A DNA stretch of 8,328 nucleotides from Bacteroidota bacterium (lineage in GTDB: Bacteria; Bacteroidota; Bacteroidia; B-17B0; Aurantibacillaceae), in NCBI GenBank assembly GCA_947474485.1, contig CANJJP010000056.1, forward strand, positions 1 to 8,328, written 5' to 3'. Below, in pieces: positions 1-5,678 of the stretch (within the stretch, counting starts at the first letter, position 1; the number at the start of each line of letters is the position of its first letter). Under the pieces are notes generated by a model. It did not search any database. It saw nothing but the letters and a program-made list of their open reading frames with translations, and was not told the DNA's origin. Position numbers and translations under genes: made by a program.

Positions 1-2
1 AT

Positions 3-341
3 TGCCACAACATTGTTGTTGTTGGAACAAATGATGAAGACATGTGTAAAGCAGTAAATTTAATTATTGAAAATAAAGGCGGAATCTCTTTAAGTCATGG
101 CAAGGATCACATGAATATTCCTTTGCCTATTGCCGGCATCATGACTAACAAAAATGGTTACGAAATTGCAAACGAATACATTGCAATAGATAAAAAAGCA
201 AAAGAGCTGGGCACAACACTGCGCGCACCTTTCATGACTTTATCATTTATGGCCTTATTAGTAATTCCAAAACTAAAATTAAGCGATAAAGGTTTGTTTG
301 ATGGAGAAACGTTTCAATTTACAAACGTGTTTGTGAAATGA
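3..341 (+). CDS. ade: Adenine deaminase, C-terminal part (5' end outside window)
   Basis: This is the last ~112 residues of an adenine deaminase of the Ade/AdeC type, which hydrolyses adenine to hypoxanthine and ammonia in purine salvage. The frame is open from base 3, so the gene starts upstream of the window. The ATG at 42 is an internal methionine, not a start. Recognisable family signatures are HNIVVVGTND at the left edge, a GGIS turn, the LPLPIAGIM-like stretch (here IPLPIAGIMT), and the near-terminal block FMTLSFMALLVIPKLKLSDK followed by GLFDG. These match my memory of the C-terminal domain of bacterial adenine deaminases. The catalytic metal-binding residues lie in the missing N-terminal part and cannot be checked. 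The stop TGA shares bases with the ATG of the next gene, so the two are very probably co-transcribed and translationally coupled. Confidence 0.9.
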   Translation, partial: CHNIVVVGTNDEDMCKAVNLIIENKGGISLSHGKDHMNIPLPIAGIMTNKNGYEIANEYIAIDKKAKELGTTLRAPFMTLSFMALLVIPKLKLSDKGLFDGETFQFTNVFVK

Positions 342-1123
342 TTGTAAAAGACCAAATGCATAGAACCATTGAAGTAAACGAACCTTTAAAAAGGATTGTT
401 TCAATTGTACCCTCACAAAGCGAATTACTTTGGGATTTGGGTTTAAAAGACGAATTAGTTGGCATTACAAAGTTTTGCATTCATCCACACCACATGGCAA
501 CATCGGTAACACTAGTTGGTGGTACTAAAAAGCTAAACTTAGATAAGATTCGCAAATTACAACCCGTCATCATCATCGCCAACAAAGAAGAAAACGAACA
601 AAGTCAAATAGAAGAATTAGCAAAAGAATTCCCTGTTTGGATAAGCGACATCCACAATCTTGATGAATCATTACAAATGATAGAAATGCTTGGAGACCTT
701 TTCAATAAAAAAGAAAAAGCACTTGAGCTAATAACAAATATAAAATCAACATTTCAACAACTCACTGCATCAACAACTAAAAAAGTTGCTTATTTCATTT
801 GGAATGACCCCTTAATGGTTGCAGGAAAAAACACCTTTATTGATGACATGTTGAAACGTTGTAATTTTGAAAATGTATTCATAAATAAAGATTCTCGCTA
901 TCCCGAAATTTTTATTGAAGAATTACAAAATGCGAATCCGGAATTAATTTTACTTTCATCAGAACCTTTTCCATTCAAGGAAAAACATGTTAAGGAATTT
1001 CAGAAGCATTTACCTAATACTAAAATTATGATTGTTGATGGTGAATTGTTTTCTTGGTATGGAAGTAGGTTACAGCACTCTGCCAATTACTTTATAGAGC
1101 TTCAAAAATCTTTACAAGCCTGA
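338..1123 (+). CDS. BtuF-like helical-backbone metal receptor (ABC substrate-binding protein family), no signal peptide
   Basis: A 261-residue protein of the periplasmic-binding-protein family that includes BtuF (vitamin B12) and iron-siderophore receptors. The N-lobe begins at about residues 18-30 (LKRIVSIVPSQSELLWDLG), with FCIHP at 46-50, GGTKKLNLDKIRKLQPVIII at 61-80 and ANKEENEQ at 81-88. The C-lobe has NDPLMVAGKNTFIDDML near 156-172, FENVF near 177 and ELILLSSEPFPF near 202. The ending DGELFSWYGSRLQHSANYF is at about 234-252. The start MIVKDQ has no hydrophobic leader or lipobox, and codons upstream in the same frame encode none either. The protein is therefore predicted to stay in the cytoplasm unless the start is wrong. 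No permease or ATPase gene is adjacent. The ligand is unknown; a corrinoid or other metal chelate is only suggested by the family. It overlaps ade by four bases at the start and coaE by 12 bases at the end. Confidence 0.85.
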   Translation: MIVKDQMHRTIEVNEPLKRIVSIVPSQSELLWDLGLKDELVGITKFCIHPHHMATSVTLVGGTKKLNLDKIRKLQPVIIIANKEENEQSQIEELAKEFPVWISDIHNLDESLQMIEMLGDLFNKKEKALELITNIKSTFQQLTASTTKKVAYFIWNDPLMVAGKNTFIDDMLKRCNFENVFINKDSRYPEIFIEELQNANPELILLSSEPFPFKEKHVKEFQKHLPNTKIMIVDGELFSWYGSRLQHSANYFIELQKSLQA

Positions 1124-1696
1124 AAGAATTTTACTTTGCACTTCCAAACTTTGCTCAATCAACGAATGTTCCTCATCATTATTTATAATCCACTGCGCGA
1201 AAGGAATTTTTTGTTCGTCGCTTAATTGAGCTTTAAAGCGCTTCTTAACTTCCTCATCACTTAATTTATCACGCTTTGCAATTCTTTCCATGCGTAAAGC
1301 TTCTGGCGAAACAACTAGAATTGTTCCGTCCAACTTTTTATAAATACCAGTTTCAAATAAAATAGCTGACTCTTTTAAAACAAATGAATGATTTTGTTTT
1401 TCTAACCAATCATCAAAATCCTTTCCTACTGCAGGATGTATAATATCATTTAGTTTTGCAAGCATTGCTGTGTCCGAAAAAACTTTGGAAGCAATGTAAG
1501 GTCGGTTTAATGCTGTTGCACTATAATATGCCTCTGGTCCCACCAAATCAACAACCGCAGCCTTAATTTCAGGGACAAAATATAAATCACGTGCTCGTTC
1601 ATCTGAGTAATAAACAGGAACACCAAGTACTTCGAATATCTTAGCAACCGTAGTTTTCCCACTGCCAATACCACCTGTAAGACCAATGACTTTCAT
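1112..1696 (-). CDS. coaE: Dephospho-CoA kinase
   Basis: A 194-residue dephospho-CoA kinase, which phosphorylates the 3'-hydroxyl of dephospho-CoA in the last step of coenzyme A synthesis. The P-loop GGIGSGKT is at residues 8-15, right after the beta strand MKVIGLT. The substrate-site aspartate follows in VPVYYSDERARDL (D32), and the lid-region HPAV motif is in LNDIIHPAVGKDF. VLKESAILFETG and the ERIAKRDKLSDEEVKKRFKAQ helix are also typical, and the length is normal for the family. The frame can be extended to a TTG at 1702 (TTG-TTA-ATG), but the ATG at 1696 puts the first strand at the usual position and is preferred. The gene lies 53 bases behind the MaoC-like gene on the same strand, probably in one transcript. 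Its 3' end overlaps the convergent receptor gene by 12 bases. Confidence 0.95.
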   Translation of the reverse strand: MKVIGLTGGIGSGKTTVAKIFEVLGVPVYYSDERARDLYFVPEIKAAVVDLVGPEAYYSATALNRPYIASKVFSDTAMLAKLNDIIHPAVGKDFDDWLEKQNHSFVLKESAILFETGIYKKLDGTILVVSPEALRMERIAKRDKLSDEEVKKRFKAQLSDEQKIPFAQWIINNDEEHSLIEQSLEVQSKILSGL

Positions 1697-1749
1697 TAAC
1701 AATTTTTGAGTTGGTGAATTATTGAGATGGAGATTTACTAAATCAATAA

Positions 1750-2157
1750 TTATTTAATTGCGTTTACATTCATAACGGTAGCTTCCCCGCTTGTGCAAAC
1801 CAATTTGGTGTTTTTATCTTTAATTAAAGTCTCAACCACTGCTCTATTCTTGTCTTTTATTACTTCAATTACTCTAAACTCAGCTACGTAGTCAGTTTCA
1901 ACATACATTGGTTTAAGAAAACTAAGTGACTGTTTTAAATAAATTGTTCCTTCACCCGGAAAAAGGGTTCCGAAAACCTTAGAAAACAATGAAGCACTTA
2001 GCATTCCGTGCATTATTGGGCGTTTAAACATTGTTTTTGCAGCATAATCCGCATCTGTATGTACAGGGTTTTTATCACCGGTAACTTCTGCAAAACGGTT
2101 TACTTCGTCTTGTGTAAAACGAAAATCGTGGCTGTAGGTATGGTCTTTCTCTATCAT
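1750..2157 (-). CDS. MaoC-family (R)-specific enoyl-CoA hydratase (PhaJ-like)
   Basis: A 135-residue hot-dog-fold hydratase of the MaoC/PhaJ family, expected to hydrate trans-2-enoyl-CoA to (R)-3-hydroxyacyl-CoA. The hydratase-2 signature is complete: TGDKNPVHTDADYA carries the catalytic Asp28 and His33 (D-x-N-P-x-H), followed by the IMHGML block that forms the oxyanion/CoA side of the site. The rest, GTIYLKQSLSFLKPMYVETDYV and a terminal strand with SGEATVMN, also fits. The open frame reaches an ATG at 2196 (148 residues). The ATG at 2157 is preferred because MIEKDHTYSHDFRFTQDEV matches where the family fold starts, and because the best promoter candidate (2211-2243) would place the transcript start only about 10 bases before 2196. 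It is divergent from phaE-phaC, consistent with feeding the polymerase from beta-oxidation. Other MaoC roles in lipid metabolism cannot be excluded. Confidence 0.85.
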   Translation of the reverse strand: MIEKDHTYSHDFRFTQDEVNRFAEVTGDKNPVHTDADYAAKTMFKRPIMHGMLSASLFSKVFGTLFPGEGTIYLKQSLSFLKPMYVETDYVAEFRVIEVIKDKNRAVVETLIKDKNTKLVCTSGEATVMNVNAIK

Positions 2158-2210
2158 AATCAAGCAATTATAAGTTTTAACTAAATCGATAAACATGGTT
2201 ATATCTGCGA

Positions 2211-2243
2211 CAAAGGTGCAAATTATTCAATTAATTTAACAAA
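2211..2243 (-). promoter_or_regulatory. Candidate Bacteroidota promoter for the MaoC-like gene and coaE
   Basis: Reading the minus strand, TTTG (2243-2240) is followed after 21 bases by CACCTTTG (2218-2211). This resembles the Bacteroidota consensus of a TTG-type -33 element, about 19 bases, then TAnnTTTG at -7, with C for T at the first -7 base. Transcription would start near 2206, leaving a leader of about 50 bases to the ATG at 2157. Inferred from pattern only. Confidence 0.4.
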
Positions 2244-2282
2244 TTAGTAACGAAAAATTTTTATTTAACAGAAAAAATAATC

Positions 2283-2290
2283 GACCTTTG
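2283..2290 (+). promoter_or_regulatory. Candidate -7 element of the phaE promoter
   Basis: GACCTTTG followed by CAC resembles the Bacteroidota -7 box TAnnTTTG with one mismatch (G for T). It sits 34 bases before the phaE ATG, giving a plausible leader of about 30 A/T-rich bases. No convincing TTG-type -33 element is visible at the expected distance, only T-rich sequence around 2258-2267. The site may therefore be weak, activator-dependent or misassigned. Confidence 0.35.
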
Positions 2291-2324
2291 CACTCGAAAT
2301 TAAAAACCTATTAATTCATAAATA

Positions 2325-3671
2325 ATGAAAACAAACAATCCTATCGTGGATAACATCGTTGATGTTCAATCTCAAGCGATTAGCAACTGGGTAGAAACTA
2401 CTCAAAAATTTCAAAAAGCATTTACTGGTGGAAGTATTGCGCATGAAGGTCAAAACATTTACAAAGATTGGATGGACAAACAAACAAGTCTTTTCAATGG
2501 AATGAAAGCTACTACTGCAAGTGCTGATGCTTTTGCTAAACCAGAGGAATTTTTCAAAAACTGGTACTCTCAACAAATGGATTCAGTTAAAAAAATGACT
2601 GATTTCAACCAAAGCATTTATAATAGCTTTTCAAATTTTGGAAAACCAGGTCACGAGTATGTAAACAACTTTACAACTGCTAACAGCGCTTGGACAAATA
2701 TTTATAACAATTGGATGAGTACTTTAAACAACTCTTACCAAACGTTAATGAAACAAATGCCAAATGTTACTAACCAAGATGCTTTCAAAAACATGTTTGA
2801 GACTAGCCAAATGTATTTGAAATTACAAGAATTTTGGCAACCTGCTTATAAAGCTTTCCAAAACGGACAGTTTTCAGCTGATACTTTCAAAAACTATTTC
2901 AAGCCTGAGCAATACAAAGCATTAACTGAGCAAATGTTCGGTAATCATTTTCAATCTGCTAACTTGAAAGATGTATTTGATACTTCAATCAAAAACATTC
3001 ATGAGTTTTTTACTACTAACAACAATTTATCTAAAGAGTATTACGAGCAAATGCAAACAATCTCTAAGGATTTCCCAAATTTAATTAGTGGGGATTTCGC
3101 TAAGATTTCTGAGCTTTATAGCCAAGTTAATAATGTATTCGGAAAAACTTTCGAGCCAGTATTAAAATTAGCTACACCTGGTAAAGAAAAAGAAGCTATC
3201 GAAGCTAACATTCAATTATTAGACAAGATCGCTGAATACTCTGTTCGTAATGCAGAATTACAATATCATTTTTATACTACATCTCAAAAAGCTGTTGAAG
3301 CTGCTGCTAAAAAGAGCTTTGAGGGTATGAATAGTAATACAAATGAAATTCAAGGATTTAATGATTTTTATAATGACTGGGTTAAAACTAACGAAGCATT
3401 ATACACTGACTTATTTTCATCTGATGAGTTTTCAAAAGTTAAAGGTGAAGTAATGAACTTAGGAATGGATGTTAAAAAGCATTTCGAAAAACAATTCGAA
3501 AACGTATTTAATGTTTATCCAGTTGCTTTCCGTAGCGATGTTGATGAGTTAACTAAAACTATTCACGATTTAAAAAAACAAGTGAAAACATTGGAAACTC
3601 GTTTGGCGGCAATGGGTGCTGCTAACATCGAATTAGATGAAGAAACTAGTAATACAAAAAAGAAAAAATAA
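2325..3671 (+). CDS. phaE: Class III PHA synthase subunit PhaE
   Basis: A 448-residue protein recognised as the PhaE subunit that activates PhaC in class III polyhydroxyalkanoate synthases and acts at the surface of storage granules. It has no signal peptide and is largely helical, rich in Asn, Gln, Lys, Phe and Trp. The diagnostic part is the C-terminal third. FYNDWVKTNEALYTDLF (348-364) and a conserved helix lead to YPVAFRSDVDEL (398-409), the equivalent of the NLPTRSEVDEL-type box of known PhaE proteins. A coiled coil follows (about 403-430: VDELTKTIHDLKKQVKTLE). The protein then ends in an acidic stretch and KKKK. The N-terminal half repeats an aromatic-x-[DN]-W motif at W49, W80 and W130, with another at W352. 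It is longer than the roughly 360 residues I recall for the Allochromatium protein. phaC follows immediately, which strongly supports the call. Confidence 0.85.
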   Translation: MKTNNPIVDNIVDVQSQAISNWVETTQKFQKAFTGGSIAHEGQNIYKDWMDKQTSLFNGMKATTASADAFAKPEEFFKNWYSQQMDSVKKMTDFNQSIYNSFSNFGKPGHEYVNNFTTANSAWTNIYNNWMSTLNNSYQTLMKQMPNVTNQDAFKNMFETSQMYLKLQEFWQPAYKAFQNGQFSADTFKNYFKPEQYKALTEQMFGNHFQSANLKDVFDTSIKNIHEFFTTNNNLSKEYYEQMQTISKDFPNLISGDFAKISELYSQVNNVFGKTFEPVLKLATPGKEKEAIEANIQLLDKIAEYSVRNAELQYHFYTTSQKAVEAAAKKSFEGMNSNTNEIQGFNDFYNDWVKTNEALYTDLFSSDEFSKVKGEVMNLGMDVKKHFEKQFENVFNVYPVAFRSDVDELTKTIHDLKKQVKTLETRLAAMGAANIELDEETSNTKKKK

Positions 3672-3698
3672 TTGCCGGTTATTTTTTTGAATAATATA

Positions 3699-3732
3699 AA
3701 GAGCCGTTCGATTAAATTAGAACGGCTCTTTT
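3699..3732 (+). terminator. Hairpin terminator between phaE and phaC
   Basis: AAGAGCCGTTC (3699-3709) pairs perfectly with GAACGGCTCTT (3720-3730) around a 10-base A/T loop, giving an 11-bp stem with a TTTT run at 3729-3732. It lies 28 bases after the phaE stop and 33 bases before the phaC ATG. The U-tract is short, so partial read-through is likely and it may act as an attenuator lowering phaC relative to phaE. Confidence 0.75.
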
Positions 3733-3764
3733 GATTTAAATTTATTTTAGAAAAAAATTTGAGT

Positions 3765-4811
3765 ATGGACAACAAGATGTTACAAGAAATTGCGGAGATT
3801 AATCAGAAGATGATTAAGAGTTTCGATACGTTATCACAAATCAAAGATGTAGATATTGCATCAACAGCTAAAACTGAAGTTTATGCTGAAGACAAGCTAA
3901 AACTTTATCACTACGACAGGGAAACAGAAGCTACAGTTAAAACGCCAGTACTTATTGTTTATGCATTAGTAAACACATATAAGATGTTAGACTTGCAGCC
4001 TGACAGAAGCTACATTAAAAATATCATGGATTTAGGTTTAGATGTATATTTAATTGATTGGGGGTATCCAAGCAGAGCTGATAGATATTTAAGCATTGAT
4101 GACTATGTTAATGGTTACATAAATAATTGTGTTGATGTTATTCGTAAAAAACACAAAACAGATAAAATTAACATCATAAGTATTTGCCAAGGTGGTACTT
4201 TGAGTTTAATTTACTCTGCATTACACCCAAGCAAAATTAAAAACATAGTTACACAAGTAACTCCAGTTAATTTCGACACTAAAGATGGCTTGTTGTTTAG
4301 ATGGAGCAAAGACATTGATTATGATAAACTAGTTGAAGGTTATAATGGATTAATTCCAGGCGAATTTTTAAACGAAGGTTTTGCAATGTTAAAACCAATG
4401 ATGAAATTCCAGAAACAACAATCAATGGTTGGTAGTTTAGATGACAAAGAAAAACTATTGATGTTCTTGCGCATGGAAAAATGGATTGCAGATAGTCCCG
4501 ATCAAGCGGGTGAATGTTTCCGTCAGTTTATGAAAGATTTGTATCAAGAGAATAAATTGATAAAAGGCGAACTAATGGTGGGCGGAAAAAAGGTGAATTT
4601 AAAAAACATCAAAGCCTCTGTGCTAAACATTTATGCAACCGAAGATCATTTGGTTCCTCCTGCAGCATCTATACCTTTAAACGAAAACCTAAGCTGCGAA
4701 AACGAAGCAATCAGCTTTAAAGGCGGTCACATCGGAGTATTTGTTGGAAGCAAATCACAAAAAGAATTAGCTCCTAAAGTGGTGGATTTTTTAAAGAAAA
4801 GAGATAAGTAG
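3765..4811 (+). CDS. phaC: Class III poly(R)-3-hydroxyalkanoate synthase, catalytic subunit PhaC
   Basis: A 348-residue alpha/beta-hydrolase-fold PHA synthase that polymerises (R)-3-hydroxyacyl-CoA and releases CoA. The catalytic triad is visible. Cys141 lies in IISICQGGTLSL, Asp294 in YATEDHLVPP and His322 in KGGHIGVF. These correspond to Cys149, Asp302 and His331 as I recall them for the Allochromatium enzyme. Other family blocks are TPVLIVYALVNTYKMLDL (60-77), the LIDWGYPSRAD strand-turn (96-106) and VTQVTPVNFDTKDGLL (162-177). The length of about 350 residues, without the N-terminal domain of class I/II enzymes, and the upstream phaE both indicate class III. A TTG at 3759 is in frame, but the ATG at 3765 is preferred. 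The lipase-like box reads S-I-C-Q-G, with Ser139 where Gly is usual. A strong terminator follows seven bases after the stop. Confidence 0.93.
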   Translation: MDNKMLQEIAEINQKMIKSFDTLSQIKDVDIASTAKTEVYAEDKLKLYHYDRETEATVKTPVLIVYALVNTYKMLDLQPDRSYIKNIMDLGLDVYLIDWGYPSRADRYLSIDDYVNGYINNCVDVIRKKHKTDKINIISICQGGTLSLIYSALHPSKIKNIVTQVTPVNFDTKDGLLFRWSKDIDYDKLVEGYNGLIPGEFLNEGFAMLKPMMKFQKQQSMVGSLDDKEKLLMFLRMEKWIADSPDQAGECFRQFMKDLYQENKLIKGELMVGGKKVNLKNIKASVLNIYATEDHLVPPAASIPLNENLSCENEAISFKGGHIGVFVGSKSQKELAPKVVDFLKKRDK

Positions 4812-4817
4812 AATTTT

Positions 4818-4851
4818 AAAATCCCCCGAAATTCGGGGGATTTTTTGTTTT
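4818..4851 (+). terminator. Rho-independent terminator after phaC
   Basis: ATCCCCCG (4821-4828) pairs with CGGGGGAT (4834-4841) around an A/T loop. Flanking AAA/TTT extends the stem to about 11 bp, and it is followed by TTTTTTGTTTT. The GC-rich stem plus T run right after the phaC stop is a textbook intrinsic terminator. The A run before the stem could let it work weakly in the other direction too. Confidence 0.92.
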
Positions 4852-4914
4852 AATAAGTCAACAACAATTCTACCCATTTATCGTTAAAAAGAAAATCTTG
4901 ATTATCTTTAAGCA

Positions 4915-5625
4915 ATGAGATTTCTCAAAACAATAATTGTATTTATACTTGTATTTTCAGCTTTAAATTCATTTGCACAAGATGAACCTAGCGATTCTAG
5001 TGCTGCAATTTTTAGAAGTCCAGATGAGCCGCCGTCTGAAGTTCCTGCAAAAATTCATCCTTTTTCTCTGCGTATTTCGGGTGGGGTTCCAAATCCTTTA
5101 GCCTCCGAATTATTCAGAAAACGAATGATTGGTATTTATGAAGTAAACATAAGTAGTAATTTTAGAATTGGAAAATACTTTTATGTTGGTGCTGGCTTAA
5201 ACAATTCTTTATTTTCTATCTCGAACCGAACAAAATTTAATGCACACACTAAACTGCAATTATACAGTGGTTTTGTAAGAATTGGTTACGATAAATACCA
5301 TCATGGTAAAATGTTTAGTTCATTTTATTTAAACAGTGGCTACACGCAAGGAATTTACACAGGGGTTTTAAATATGGATACAAAACCCCGCGATTTAAAT
5401 GTAAAAATGGGATTTATTCAACCTACCTACAGCATTAACTTTTTTGCTGAAGAACTCATGACACTTGGTTTTTATGGTGGAGTTCGTTACAACTTTTGGC
5501 AATTTAATCCCGACCAAATTAACTTAGCAGATGCAGGAGTTGACATAAGTAAATTCAAAAACAATAGCAATGCCGCTTATTGGATTATAGGTTTAGAAAT
5601 GTATATCGGATTAGGAAAGCTGTGA
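4915..5625 (+). CDS. Secreted outer-membrane beta-barrel-like protein of unknown function
   Basis: A 236-residue protein with a clear signal peptide: MRFLKTI, then a hydrophobic stretch to about residue 17 and NSFA|QDE with cleavage predicted after Ala21. The mature protein begins with an acidic, Ser/Pro-rich linker (about 22-45). From about residue 50 it alternates hydrophobic and polar residues with many aromatics and glycines (YFYVGAGLNN, LQLYSGFVRIGYDKY, FSSFYLNSGYTQG, TLGFYGGVRYNF, AYWIIGLEMYIGLG). This pattern of amphipathic strands suggests a small outer-membrane barrel of about eight strands. I do not recognise a named family. It stands alone: a terminator lies before it and the next gene is convergent. 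TATCTTTA at 4903-4910 resembles a -7 box but would leave almost no leader, so its promoter remains uncertain. A role with PHA is not indicated. Confidence 0.75.
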   Translation: MRFLKTIIVFILVFSALNSFAQDEPSDSSAAIFRSPDEPPSEVPAKIHPFSLRISGGVPNPLASELFRKRMIGIYEVNISSNFRIGKYFYVGAGLNNSLFSISNRTKFNAHTKLQLYSGFVRIGYDKYHHGKMFSSFYLNSGYTQGIYTGVLNMDTKPRDLNVKMGFIQPTYSINFFAEELMTLGFYGGVRYNFWQFNPDQINLADAGVDISKFKNNSNAAYWIIGLEMYIGLGKL

Positions 5626-5641
5626 AAAAGTTGCAAGTCTC

Positions 5642-5678
5642 ATAGTCGTTAGTCTTAAATAATAAGACTAACGACTAT
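5642..5678. repeat. 16-bp perfect palindrome between convergent genes
   Basis: ATAGTCGTTAGTCTTA (5642-5657) is perfectly complementary to TAAGACTAACGACTAT (5663-5678) around the loop AATAA. It lies 16 bases after the beta-barrel gene stop and contains the TAG stop codon (5677-5675) of the minus-strand oxidoreductase. Each arm consists of two related heptamers (AGTCGTT, AGTCTTA), and another AGTC occurs at 5636-5639. No T run follows on either strand. It may be a bidirectional RNA 3'-end structure or one copy of a dispersed intergenic repeat. Confidence 0.7.

Noticed and set aside
2316..2576. Minus-strand frame of 86 residues opposite the start of phaE
   Set aside because: It lies wholly opposite phaE, shows no domain or sensible composition and has no promoter; it is a shadow.
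3563..3775. Minus-strand frame of 70 residues spanning the phaE-phaC gap
   Set aside because: It runs through the terminator hairpin and the phaE coiled coil in antisense and has no recognisable features.
4903..4910. TATCTTTA as a -7 promoter element for the beta-barrel gene
   Set aside because: It ends four bases before the ATG, which would give a leaderless transcript, and no -33 element is seen at the right distance; the evidence is too weak to list.
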